64,000 nt of DNA, taken from NCBI GenBank assembly GCA_025201375.1, contig JAIWZP010000032.1, forward strand, positions 1 to 64,000, written 5' to 3'. The DNA is from Gongronella butleri. Taxonomy: Eukaryota > Mucoromycota > Mucoromycetes > Mucorales > Cunninghamellaceae. Positions 34,801 through 45,900 of the stretch are shown here, one piece after another. The position numbers and the translations under genes are program-made. The notes under the pieces were generated by a model. The model saw nothing but the letters and a program-made list of their open reading frames with translations, had not been told where the DNA came from and made no database searches. Within the stretch, counting starts at the first letter, position 1; each line of letters opens with the position of its first letter.

Positions 34801-37481
34801 ATGGCCAAATCCTCGGATCCATCCAAGCCCAGTGTGGTATGACGATGCCGAATTGCTTGGTGGTTGTTGGCGCTCACTGTTGATTCTTTTTTTTATTTTT
34901 ATTTTTTATTTATTTATTTAGCACGAGCACGACAAGCCATACGAGGAAGAGCTGGAGCGATATCCCTATTCTTTAAGGACATGGCTGAGCTACCTGGATC
35001 ACAAGCAGCATGGCCCGTTTGACGAGCTGTGTGCGGTGTATGAGCGCGCGGTTGCACAGCTGCCAGGGTCATACAAGCTGTGGAAAAAGTATCTCGGCTT
35101 GCGACGCGACAAGCTCAAGGGGCTGCACCCTATTCAATGCAGCGATCGATACCAGGAGATGAACAAGATGTACGAGCGCGCCTTGGTGCTTCTCAGCAAG
35201 GTAAGAAATCACGCAATGGAGCTAAAAAATTGGAGCTGATGATGGTATTTTATATATTAGATGCCTCGCATTTGGCTCGATTACCTCGAGCACCTGACGA
35301 CACAGCCCATGATCACCACGACACGTCGCACTTTTGATCGCGCGTTGCGTGCGCTGCCTGTCACACAGCACGAGCGTATCTGGGACGTCTACATTGATTT
35401 TGCTCAGGCATCGGCATGCCCAGAGACCGCAATTCGCGTCTTTCGCCGCTACATCAAGGTAGACAAGCGCACAAGAAGACACTTAAAAAAAAAAAAAAAG
35501 AGGGCGCGTGTTTCTCATCCATTTTTTTTTTTTTTTTGCGTCTAGTTGGAGCCTCAATATGTGGAGAATTACATTGAATTGCTCGTGAAGATTGAGCATT
35601 ATGACGAGGCGGCAATCAAGCTTGTGGAAGTGGTGAATGACCATCAATTCAAGTCGATCCGCGGCAAATCAAACTATCAGCTGTGGCAAGATCTGTGTGA
35701 GCTTGTGGTGGACCATTGCACGGCCATTCACAGCATCCCCGTCGAGGCGATCATCCGCAGTGGCATCAAACGCTTCACCGATCAGGTTGGGCTGCTTTAT
35801 TGCCGCCTTGCCATGTATTGGATCAAGATGGGACAGCTTGAAAAGGTAAGAAATTGGCGAAAAAAAGACATGTCGTAGGTCCCATTGGCTCAATTCATTT
35901 TTTTCTTAGGCGCGCGACATTTTTGAAGAGGGCATCACGACGGTCAACACGGTGCGCGATTTCACGGCCATCTTTGACGCGTACGCGGAATTCGAGGAAG
36001 AGATGATCTCTGCCAAGATGGAATTGGCGGCCGAGCGCGAGGCTGCCGGCGAGGAGGCGACCATGGAGGAGGACATCGACCTTGACATGCGACTTGCGCG
36101 CTTCGAGCGCCTGATGGACCGCCGTGCGTTTTTGGTCAATGACGTCCTGTTGCGCCAGAATCCCAACAATGTCGCCGAGTGGGAAAAACGCGTCTCTTTG
36201 TGGGGCGACAATGACGAAAAGGTAAAAATAAAAAAAAAGAAATAAAAAAGAAAGCTCACTCTTCCTTCCCCCCCTCCTTTTAAATAATTAGGTGGTCGAG
36301 GCATACAACAAGGGCCTGCAGACGGTGAACCCGAAAAAGGCGCACGGCAAGCTGCAATCGCTGTGGATCGGTTTTGCGCGGTTTTACGAGGACAAGGGCG
36401 ATTTGGATGCGGCGCGCGCGATCTTTGACAAGGCGACCAAGGTGAACTTCAAGACGGTGACGGACTTGGCGGACGTTTGGTGCGAGTATGCCGAGATGGA
36501 GACGCGACACGACGAATTTGACCGAGCGATGCAGGTGATGGCCGAGGCCACGAGTGTTCCGCGCGCAACAGCGGCCAACAAGAACCCCAAGCTTGCCAGT
36601 TACCATGACGAGTCGCTGCCCGTGCAACAGCGCGTGTTCAAGAGTCTGCAGCTCTGGTCGTTTTACATTGATCTCAAGGAGAGCGTGGACACGGTCGAGG
36701 CGACCAAGGAAGTGTACGACCGCGTCATGGATCTGCGCATTGCCAATCCGCAGGTCGTTGTCAACTATGCCACCTTTTTGGAAGATCATCAATACTTTGA
36801 GGACGCGTTCCGTGTGTATGAGCGCGGCATTGACTTGTTTGGCTGGCCAATTGCCTTTGAATTGTGGAACATCTACTTGCCAAAGTTCATTGAGCGCTAC
36901 GGCGGGTCCAAGCTCGAGCGTGCACGCGAGCTCTTTGAGCAGGCACTGCACAACTGTCCGCCAAAGTACGCAAAGGCCATTTATCTCATGTACGGCAAAT
37001 TAGAAGAGGACCACGGCCTTGCGCGCCATGCCATGCGCATCTATGACCGTGCCACCACCGCCGTCGACGACAAGGACAGACTCGAGGTAAAAAAAAAAAA
37101 AAAAAAATGGGGAAAAAGAGGAAAAAAGACGCGCTAAATTTGCCCTTTTTCTTCAAACAGATGTTCCAATTCTACATTGCCAAGGCTGCAGCCAGCTTTG
37201 GCATTGTTGCGACACGCGAGATTTACGAAAAGGCGCTGGAGAACCTACCTGACAAGGATGCGCGCGTCATGTGTCTCAAGTTTGCCGATTTGGAGCGCAA
37301 ACTCGGCGAGGTCGACCGCGCTCGCGCCATCTATGGCTATGGCGCGCAATTCTTCAATCCCAAGACGTCGCCCGACTTTTGGCAGACGTGGCACGAGTTT
37401 GAGGTCAAGCACGGCTCAGAGGACACGTTCAAGTCCATGCTCATTATCAAACGCTCGGTCCAAGCCCAATTCCCCCTTTAA
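34801..37481 (+). CDS. SYF1: Pre-mRNA-splicing factor SYF1 (XAB2), short C-terminus
   Basis: Scaffold of the Prp19-associated (NTC) complex of the spliceosome; nuclear. Exons 34801-34836, 34922-35200, 35261-35458, 35546-35845, 35910-36221, 36292-37086 and 37161-37481 give 746 residues. Built of HAT repeats throughout (YSLRTWLSYLDHKQHGPFDE, RIWDVYIDFAQ, SLWIGFARFYEDKGDLDAAR, FELWNIYLPKFIERYGGSKL, FWQTWHEFEVKHGSEDTFKS). The N-terminal exon encodes only 12 residues. The frame stops at IKRSVQAQFPL, where other SYF1 proteins go on for some 70-100 charged residues, so the tail is lost, replaced, or on an exon I could not place. Confidence 0.95.
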
Positions 37482-37688
37482 TTTCTTGAAAAAAAAAAGT
37501 TTAAATCATAAACCTGTTTTGCATCAATTCATCATTTTGGGGGCGAGGGGTCCAGAGGAAACGCGCACGAGTCAATGCTTCAACCCCAAGCGGGAATTGA
37601 AAAAGTGGCTCTAAACAGGTGTCTTTGGCGGCAAAAAGTCTCAATTTTTTTTCTTTCTTTCTTCTTCTTCTTTCCAGCACATACCGTC

Positions 37689-38391
37689 ATGTCGAGACAG
37701 CGAGCGCGTCAGCCGGCCAAGGACGTCAAGTCCGGTTCGAGTGAGCCGCTAATTCAACGTATTCCCACGTCCCGGCCCGTCAAAGATACCCTTCCCGCTG
37801 ATGAACAAGCGCGATTGCTTAGCCAACAGGGCGGCTTGATGCAGCGTGCACGCGAACGAGAAAAGGAGCTGCAGCGGCAGCAACAAGAACAGCAGATCTC
37901 GACGGCACAGTACGTGTGGCAGGCCATTTTCTTGGCCATTCCCTTTGGTTTTCTTCTGGGCGCGTTCGACGTCACGGTCAAGGTCCAGTACGACGAGCCC
38001 TGGGATGTCGCCAGCCTTTTGCTACGCAGCGCAAAAGCAATTCCAGGTGGGCAGGAAAAAAAAAATCAAGGAAAAAAAAAACGTGAAAAACGCAGAATTG
38101 AGCATCTAATCCTCCATTTTTGCTATAGCATTGCTCCCTGTTGTCTATCTTTCGAACCGACACAAGAACAAGAAACTGACACAGGTTGCCATGGCGCTGG
38201 GCAACGTGGTGGTCGGGTCGTTTTTGATGTACACGTTGAAACATTCGCCTTCCTTGGGCCAAATGCTGCGCGCCCCGGGCCTTGCGACCATCTGGGTCTA
38301 TTTCACGGTGCAGCTCGACTTGCTGCCTGCAGTGCTGTCCTTGGCCATTGTAGGGATCTATTGGTATTTTGGCCTGAGCGATGGCCGCTAG
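37689..38391 (+). CDS. Small multi-pass membrane protein, unknown (DUF7719-like?)
   Basis: Exons 37689-38046 and 38129-38391 encode 206 residues. A basic, glutamine-rich cytosolic head (QRAREREKELQRQQQEQQ, short coiled coil) is followed by about four hydrophobic segments: AIFLAIPFGFLLGAFDVTV, ALLPVVYLSN, ALGNVVVGSFLMYTLKH and LATIWVYFTVQLDLLPAVLS. The order (a helix, a short loop, then a near-invariant LGxxWVY...LDL-type end) recalls the fungal DUF7719 family of ER membrane proteins, but this is from memory and weak. A poly(A) signal AATAAA lies at 38425. Confidence 0.75.
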
Positions 38392-38818
38392 ACTTTTTTT
38401 CATCGTTTATTCGTGTTTGGCAGCAATAAAGCATACTCCAATGGAGCGACTTTTTACCCAATTGCATGAGCAGTAACGGCGAGAGACAGATGATCATCCA
38501 TTGAGGCACGATGACGCACATCGCCTTGCCCATCTTGCTTGAAATAGCTATTTAAGTGGAATCGCGTTTGGTGACGCGTCAAATTCACGGCCAAAGCGCG
38601 TTTTTTGAAACCACATGCGAATGACATGACTCAAAACGACGAGGTGACGCGCTCAAAACGCGTGGAATCGCGCTTTCAGGGCACTCACGAGCCGTGAAAA
38701 CGTTTAATACGCAATTTTTCGCCAAGAACGTCATTTTTTTCGTGGCAGAGGAATGCACTTTATGCCACTGCTGGTTAGATTCCAAAACAAGACATTTTTA
38801 AATATCACAACCATGGGT
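38392..38818. other. Spacer between convergent genes
   Basis: No gene seen. Rich in GACGCGTC-type strings (38575, 38645). Followed by a minus-strand AATAAA at 38824-38819 for heme oxygenase. Confidence 0.5.
38425..38430 (+). terminator. Poly(A) signal of the small membrane protein
   Basis: AATAAA 34 nt after the stop at 38391. Confidence 0.5.
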
Positions 38819-38871
38819 TTTATTATTATACAAAAAAAAAAAAAAAATGAAGGTAAAAGGAGACAATGGGT

Positions 38872-40632
38872 CTAATTTGATGATTTGTAGAATCGCTTGT
38901 AGGCGTGGTAGCCGATGGTGGCGGCCGAGATGGCAAGAGTGGTTGCCATGATGTAGCAAGTGAGGCCAAAGCCATTGTCGGCCTGCGGGGTGTGGCGAGG
39001 CTGGCGGCGGCGCTTCATGGGGATCAGCTGGTTGGCCTCGGACAGGCTCTGGATCTCGTCAAAAAGACCAATGTTCAGCTCAAAGGAGACGACGGCCTCT
39101 TGAACAATGAGGTCACGGGTTTCGGCGTCGACCTTTGCGCCGTTGAGCTGGTGGCGATAATAGTCCTTGAATTCGGCCTGGTTGCCCAATGCCTCAAAGT
39201 GGTAAAACGCAAGACCCTCCTTGGTGTCCCACGACGCATCACCCTCCTGCAGCTGCAGGATGCACTTTTTTAGCCGCTTGGCAAGGATCTGACCACCGCT
39301 CAGGTCGCCCAGATAGCGCGAGTAGCTGTGGGCAATCAACAGCGCAGGATTCACGTCGCACGCCTTGTCCATCGCGTCCAAGTAGCGTTGCACGGCTGGG
39401 GTCTTAGACGCCGGGTCCGTCATCACCGCCGCAGCAAGATCCTTGCCATAAAAGTATTGCAAATCGCTCACAAGCGTGTCCTCACGGTCCAATTCCTCGG
39501 GAAAGTGGATCAACTTGACCACAGGGTGGTCCTTGTGCTTGCGCAGCAGTTCTTCCATCTTTCTATGGAGAACAGAGAAGAATAAAAACGGGGGAAAAGG
39601 CAAAAATAGGTGAAAAAAGGCAAAAAAAAAAAAAAAATTGCATGGATGAGCGCCTGTCATTCTCGTTTTCAGTGGACCGGCGGCACTTACTGGTAGACAA
39701 AGTACAGTGACAGGATGTAGCGGCCATACTCTTCGCGCGAAATGTCGCCCTTTAGGAAGCGTCTAATCAAAAACAAGTTAGCAAGAGATTCACTGTGTCA
39801 TTTTGCAGGGCACGCACCTTGTGAACACGCTGGACTCGGCGGCGCGATGGATGACCTTTGTGCCCTCACGCATGGCCGAGGCCAATTGAGGGTCCTCCAA
39901 GACAGGGGACGGCACGGCGGGCTCGCTGTCGTTTTCCAGGAACACATGGTCCAGCTGGCTGGCCGTGAGGAACTGATTCAAGAAACCGACGAGCTGGATG
40001 CCTTCCTCGCACGTTGGGATCTCTACAATGGCAAAAAAAGGAGAAGGGGGTGGATGAGCATTCTAAGAATTAAACAAAAGTGGCAATTACCGTTCATGTT
40101 CAGCGACGGGTGTTCCTTTGGTACCGACGCAAGCAACGCGGTGATCTCTTCCTTGGACTTGTTGGTGAAGGGGCAGCCTGGTGTTGAAAAAAAAAAAATA
40201 TAAGGAGGTGAGCACGTGAGCTGATCATGCCCAATTGGCATGATTGGGCCCAAAAACGGCCATGATGGTCATTTTCCCCCACAAGATGCAAGGTTGGAGA
40301 AGGCCAATTCGTCGTGTGACGACGCAATGCCTCGATGTCGTGCTTACCAGCTTTGAATGCAGGGCTAATTTCATATGTAGAGAAAAAAAGAGAAAAAAAA
40401 AAGCAATGTGTGAGCAAAAGACCATGGAATGGCGTGATTTTTCTTTTGTTGTTATTGTTATGTACCACTTGGACAGCTCGCCAAAGCTGACGGCCAGCGA
40501 GTCTGCTTCTTCTATCTTGGCGTAAGGGCAACCGGTCGCAAAGGCGGGGCACTTGTGCTTGAGGTTGTCAAGGTCGACGCCCTCCAAGCCGGGGTGTGGT
40601 GGCAAGGGCTTGTTTTCGACTTGAGCGGTCAT
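38872..40632 (-). CDS. Heme oxygenase with N-terminal paired CP motifs
   Basis: Opens haem to biliverdin, CO and Fe2+; anchored in the ER by its C-terminus. Exons (minus) 40632-40466, 40364-40348 (a 17-base microexon), 40177-40091, 40022-39818, 39762-39691 and 39562-38872 give 412 residues. The catalytic domain starts near ASAMREGTKVIHRAAESS (proximal His), continues FLKGDISREEYGRYILSLYF and holds the distal-helix signature SRYLGDLSGGQ. One transmembrane helix near the end (LTCYIMATTLAISAATIGY) and a KSSN tail. The first 100 residues are unusual: two copies of a CPAFxxGCP(Y/F) motif (HKCPAFATGCPYAK and CPAFKAGCPFTNKS), four Cys-Pro dipeptides in all, like haem regulatory motifs. The second copy is assembled across the microexon. 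Confidence 0.93.
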
Positions 40633-40823
40633 TGTGGGGTGGGGAGAATGAGAAAAGAAGGGGTGGTAAAAAAAAAGAAAAAGAAGAAGTGGAAAATGCG
40701 CCTGTGCTCTCACCTGTTTCACCCTGAAATGGGTCGGTCCAACATCCAAAAGTGGCAAAGCGTTCATCCGCCAGATGCCACTTTTTTGGCCAGCTGCTTG
40801 ATCCAGATTGAACTGACAAGGAA

Positions 40824-41369
40824 ATGCAAAAAATCATCGACTGCGACACACAGAACCCTGTTGGCCATCCGAAATCAGTAAAGATCCGTGCGCGCACAAA
40901 AAAAAAAAAAAAACAAAAAAAACAAAAAAAAAAAAAAAGGGACTCGCTTAATCATGGTAGGCTGGAGAATTTGCCGCCCGTTCAGCTCGCTGGCGACCCT
41001 CGAGAGGGCGAGCTCATCACCCGCGCCTTGCAGAGCACGTTTGGCGCGCTATTTGAGGACCTGGACAACAATATGATGTTTCGCTGGTATTCAATGGCGA
41101 AAAAGAGAAAGAAAAGGCTAGTCGGGTCTCTGATGTCAACTATATTTTATAGGACCAGTGTGTCTGATGATGCCAAGGGCACCGCGTTGCGCCCTGACGC
41201 GTCGGTTAACATCGTGCACGGCATGCATCTTGGCCAGCGCATTGGGTGCGGCGAGGTCAAACGGTCGTACCAGGCCAAGAACACAAAGCTCATCAACACG
41301 GACATCATTCGAATCGCGCATTTCGCCAAGAAGGTCGTGGATGAGAACACTGTGAAGGCTGCTGGCTAG
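40824..41369 (+). CDS. Hypothetical protein with RPD...GEVK motif
   Basis: Open frame of 181 codons ending at 41369; the ATG at 40824 is followed by a poly-lysine stretch from an A run, so the real start may be later or on another exon. The C-terminal 130 residues look coding: GELITRALQSTFGALFEDLD, MFRWYSMA, then RPDASVNIVHGMHLGQRIGC followed by GEVKRSYQAKNTK. An RPD with a (G)ExK some 20 residues on is the layout of a PD-(D/E)xK nuclease-like core, but the fold is not shown. It lies 100 bp left of a DIRS-like terminus, so it may belong to mobile DNA. Confidence 0.45.
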   Translation: MQKIIDCDTQNPVGHPKSVKIRARTKKKKKQKKQKKKKRDSLNHGRLENLPPVQLAGDPREGELITRALQSTFGALFEDLDNNMMFRWYSMAKKRKKRLVGSLMSTIFYRTSVSDDAKGTALRPDASVNIVHGMHLGQRIGCGEVKRSYQAKNTKLINTDIIRIAHFAKKVVDENTVKAAG

Positions 41370-41404
41370 AGGGGGGGGGGGAGTCCAACTTTCTCCGCTT
41401 TAAA

Positions 41405-41479
41405 AAAAATAAAAAGCTCTGACCTGTCGGTCTTTTATATGCAAATCGTCTTTTTCTTTCTTTCGCTTTCATGGACTGC
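41405..41479 (+). mobile_element. Left end of a DIRS-like element, interrupted
   Basis: Matches, in the same order, the terminal repeat and adjacent 35 bases of the element at 59345-61450 (CTGACCTGTCGGTC TTTTATATGCAAA...CTTTCTTTCGCTTTCAxGGACTGC). It breaks off exactly at GGACTGC; its continuation ACCTGGACTT is found 3.8 kb away at 45278. Confidence 0.8.
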
Positions 41480-41766
41480 TACAGTCTCTGCACTTTCGAT
41501 CCGACTCAGTCTGATGCAAGACAGGGCCTAAAAAAAGTATCTTTCAGACTCAATGGTATTTTGGTGCCACCCACAAGGTATTCGATCGCCGGCCCAGTCT
41601 GAGAATTGAAAATACTTTTTTCGCCCTTTGAATTTTTGGCCTATCAAAGCGCCTTTATGCAAGTTCCGACAGCATAAAAAAATCTGACATCCATTTTTTC
41701 CCCCTTTTTTTTTTTTTTACTTCTTTTTCCCCCTTTTTTTACTTTCACTTTCATTTTGAGAATAAA

Positions 41767-44360
41767 ATGGCCAAAGCTAGCAAAGGTATGATCAGATTTA
41801 AATGATAAACGTGAACAAAAAACAGGATCACCAATTTTTTTCCTTGTGATTATCTGTCAAATCAGCTACAAGAACCACAAGAGCCTCAAAGGCGGCCAAA
41901 GGCAAGGGACGTGCAGTGGACGCGCCCAAGGCAAGCAAAGGTACGATCAGAATTGTGATGCGCTTCGAGAAAAACAGGTTTACAACTTTTTTTCATTGTG
42001 ATGATTATCTGTCAAATCAGCCAAAATAACCAAAAAGGCGTCAAAAACCACCAAAGGCAAGGAGAAAGCAGTGGACAAGCTGTTGCAGGATGGTCAGGAG
42101 CGAATCCGACGCTTGACGGAGCAAGTCCACGACCACGTCGAGCAGAGGGGCAAGATTTTGGTTGAAGGACTGAAAGTTCAATCGGACAACACGCGCAAAA
42201 GCTACGAACCAAAGATCAAACAATTTCAGGTATCATACGTTTTTTTTTTTTTTTAAATTCGACACGTGGCGCTGACTGGCGCACCCTTTTTTTCATTCAA
42301 GGACTGGTGTTATGAGCAATCGTACGAAGACGACCTGGTGACATCTGATAAGCTTGCTTTTTTTATCGAATTTGTCATTGACCGCGGCCACAAGCTGAAG
42401 AAAGCTGAGGATGGCTCGTCATTGGCAATCTCCAAGCAGACGGTCGAGAGCTATGTCAAGGCAGTGTGTGCTCTTTACCGCGAGCAGCGCGATGCCGACA
42501 AGAATAAGGGGCCGTCGCCAAGGTCGCAGCTGGTCAGGAGCGTGATGGCCAAGTTTATCAAGGACAATACCAAGCGGCGCCTTGAGGGGCTGGAGGATCG
42601 CGGTGTAAACACAATCAACGACGGCTACAACCGATCCAAGTTGGAAGAAATCGCCAAATATTTTATGGAGCGCGACAACATGGACGGTCTCCGTGACAAA
42701 GTGTGTTTTCTCATGAGCCATTCAATGCTGTTGAGGAGCCAGAATGCTCTGGGAATGCAATTGTCCTTTTTGCAAAGCTTCACCGTCCCAAATCAAGGCC
42801 CATCCGAGTTTTTGGGAATCTCAGCCAAAATCAATTATGGCAAACAAAACAGCCATGGAAAGGACGAATTCGGAAATTGCGTGCGCCACAGGAGTGCCAA
42901 CGTGTGCCCAGTTGGAGCGGTGGCCATACATTTGTTTGCACGCTTCCACATTGCTGGCGAAGCGTTTCCGTGCTTTGAAAGCCGCGCATCGTGGTACAAA
43001 ATTGCTCTTGTGCCAGTGTCCTCGGCCGACCCTACTGCATTGATGTCGTATGAAGCGCAGCGAAAGATGTACCAGCGCGTCATCAATGCTTGTGGGGTCG
43101 TGACAAGCGCCGTCACGCATGTAAACCGCAAAAGCGCTGTGAACATGTTGGCCGAGGACGGCATCAATTATGACGAGCTGCGTCGCATGGGCCGCTGGGC
43201 AGTCGATCGCATGACCGGCTGCTACATCAGCAGCTACCCGCTCAAGGGCTTGAAGAGCATGGCCGATTTTCGCACTGACCAAGGCCAAAACTACTTTTTG
43301 CCGCGTGCCAGCATCGTTCCGCCCAAAGAGCTGCAAGACATGGTGTTTCCGACTGCCGAGGAGGAATTGAAGCTTGCGCGGGAGGCCTCAGTCAAGGAAT
43401 TGGCTGTGATTTACTTCCTGGAAATGATGGTCAAGCTCCGAGTCGTGTTTTTGCAGGTATGAAAGGGCACCAAGCATAGTGCGAGGATTCATCTGGGTGC
43501 GTGAAATGGAGCGTTTGCTTATTATTAATCCTTTTTTTATGACGTAGGATGCTGTGGCCCTGAGGCAGCTTTACCCTGACCACTTTTTGTGGAAAAGCTG
43601 CCCGATCTTCAGCACGACCGCATTTCAAGACTTTGAGTCTCGCCTGTTGGAGCGAATGCGCCATGACGAGACGCGCTTCTCCTCCGGTGAGCGCCTGGCC
43701 CTAGCACTGCCGCAATTGACGAGCATTCTGGACGACCGCACGTCTTTGATGCTTGGCCTGCTGAATTCCATCAAGGAATCCACCGACGCGGGCTTTGATG
43801 CTCTTGACGGGAAGTTTCAGGGCATGAAAAACGATGGGATCCAGACGCGTCAGCTTTGGCAAGACATCTTTGCCCGAGGCCACGCGTATTTTTCGTCCGG
43901 TGCCACTCATCCACCCTCTTCCGTCCCAATGCCCCCTGCCACCGCGTCCACCTCTGCACCAATTGCATCAGCTGAGGCATCTTATTCGCCCGCGGCATTG
44001 TCCCCCGCTGAACCACCGTCATCCACGACCAAGATCCCAGATTTCACGATGAATCGACACTTGCAGTCCATGGAAGGTGTGTGGCGAGAGTATGTCGAGC
44101 CTCAGCCGCCCCACATGACGTCCGTGCGCATGTTGGAGAAATCCTACGGGACAACTTGGCGCAAATCAAGCTCGGAGTCGCGCTTTTTCTTGCGCCGAAA
44201 AGAGCTGTACGACGCCATTGAAAAAACAGCCGACGACGAAGGAATTGCGTGCCTTGAAGCCGCCAAAAACCACGACAAGCAGCGCAATGTACTCGGCTTC
44301 AGCCTGCCCAAGTATCGAGAGTACCTCAACCGTGAAAAGCGCCAAAATTGCGAAAAATAG
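41767..44360 (+). CDS. Crypton tyrosine recombinase with GCR1_C-like C-terminus
   Basis: Five exons (41767-41785, 41866-41940, 42021-42229, 42302-43456, 43548-44360) join to an uninterrupted 756-residue protein. The first 60 residues are Lys/Ala/Ser-rich and basic, then a short coiled coil, then the recombinase: first catalytic Arg in MLLRSQN (about residue 246), HVNR (His374/Arg377), MGRWA (398-400) and a nucleophile candidate Tyr409 in TGCYISSYP. The tail (MNRHLQSMEGVWREYVEP...SYGTTWRKSSSESRFFLRRK) matches the GCR1_C DNA-binding domain carried by fungal Cryptons. Exons 2 and 3 with their introns are a tandem duplication of exon 1 and its intron. Every catalytic position is present, so the element could be active. 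Confidence 0.9.
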
Positions 44361-45105
44361 CTTTCTAGCCTTCCGATTTCATTACCTTCGCCGCATCGCA
44401 GCACCAGTTTTTTTTTTTTTTTTTTTTACGCTCTATGTATTGCGCATCATTTTTTTCTTTGATTTCTTGATTATTTTTGTTCTCTTTTAGATTGTTTTTC
44501 AGTTTCACAATAAAAACCGCGTCAGACGTCGAGTGACACGCGACTGTTCCTTGTCAAATCCATGCACCTGGGTTACCTTTTGCTATGGACGCGTCGGCGC
44601 GACTCTATGAACGCGTTTTTCCCGTGCAATTCGCGGTTGAAATAAAATGCAAAATCTTCAATTGCTCGTCATTGAACAGACAGATCCCGCCCCTTTTGGT
44701 TGTTTTCAGAGGTTTCTACATGCGCTTCATCTTGTGTGCAAGTTTGGCAGAAATCTACAGACCTGATTTTCGATTTGTTCTCGGGCGCTCGAAACGGCAT
44801 ATTTTTGTTTTGCGTGTACCATCCCCCCAATGGCTTGTAACAGCCACAAGTTGAGTTTTGCAAGTTGAGTTCTACTATGGTTTCTTGCTGGAATTTTCAC
44901 GTTTCGACGCATTCCAGAGCAATGCAGTGATGAATTGGTCGCCTTTGAGGCGATTTTTGAAATTAAAGGCATAATCGCGGGTAAGCACCAGCCATCTATT
45001 CTTTCAAGACATCCATTATTGCACACAGCACAATAGGCACCTGTGGTTGATTGCCCGGCAACCACCAAATGACGCACAATCACGATGTTCGTTCATTTTA
45101 AGCGC

Positions 45106-45145
<40 letters not shown>

Positions 45146-45271
45146 TGCTGGGCTTGCGGGCCCTGCGGGCCCGCATAAAAAAAAAAGAGAGTATTTTAGG
45201 CTCAGTCCGATTGCCTGCCAAATTGAGATCGGATCCCAGTCCGACTGGGCTTGTGCTTTAAAAGATACCGT
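44361..45271 (+). repeat. 3' non-coding part of the Crypton, with repeat family C copy 2
   Basis: 44530-44850 matches 29085-29410. The rest holds T18 (44408-44427), A and A/T-rich tracts at 45105-45190, and CAGTCCGACTGGG-like inverted bits near 45200-45250. Confidence 0.6.
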
Positions 45272-45277
45272 TACAGT

Positions 45278-45900
45278 ACCTGGACTTCCCCCCGTCTTTC
45301 CATGTCTGCTCCTCTCTTTGATGCTGAATCACTCACTGCTTTTCAAGCCCGTTTTGAGCAATTGGATGCTCAAAATCGTGAATTCCAATCCCGCTTGGAC
45401 GCCAGGGATGTCAATCAATTAATGGTACGCGACACCATACTCAAGTAGCGACTCCCTGGCGTGGATTTCCATCCATCCGAAACAATGCTCGCCGCATTCC
45501 CGGACATGGACCAGAATGAGAATCAGCTTGAGCACGTCTTTTGCTTCATGACAATCGGTAAGACAGAGGACGCACGCGTAAAAAAATATCTTACGCAATT
45601 GTTCTTTCCCTTTTTTTTTAAAAAAAAAGGCCGCATACAACCTTTTACGATTCCATCGAGCCACTCCGATATGTACAATTTGACTGCGATTCCCATGGCT
45701 TTGAACGGTATCCCATACTTCCTGGCGCGGCTCGACAGTGTGCTGGACATCATCTCCAGCCTCGATTGTTGCAAAGGCTGCACAAAACACGTGTACAAGA
45801 CAAGCCCACGTACATTGGAGCCCTTCCCCCTTCCCACACTATTGATCCCCCTTCCCCGTTCCCAAGGAACGCAAAGCCAGGTGCACTCAAAAGGCCAATG
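45278..45900 (+). pseudogene. Gag-like remnant of the split DIRS-like element
   Basis: Continues from 41479. Encodes MSAPLFDAESLTAFQARFEQ, LDAQNREFQSRLDARDVNQ and MVRD, then a stop (TAG at 45446-45448), then RLPGVDFHPSETMLAAFPDM in frame. The same protein stretch is on the minus strand at 60660-60400. Compared with that copy about 650 bp of 5' sequence is missing (deleted) between CCTGGACTT and the Gag ATG. The frame decays after 45540 and no right terminus is seen. Confidence 0.75.

Larger units (their letters stand above)
41480..45277 (+). mobile_element. Crypton DNA transposon nested in a DIRS-like element
   Basis: The 3.8 kb between the two halves of the split DIRS-like copy. It contains one intact tyrosine-recombinase gene. 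TACAGT occurs at both edges (41480-41485 and 45272-45277), as expected for the short direct repeats left when a Crypton circle integrates by site-specific recombination. No terminal inverted repeats were seen, in line with the class. The 3' part carries repeat family C and A/T tracts. Confidence 0.75.

Noticed and set aside
36280..36951. 223-codon minus-strand ORF
   Set aside because: Antisense shadow of SYF1 exon 6, whose HAT repeats are certain.
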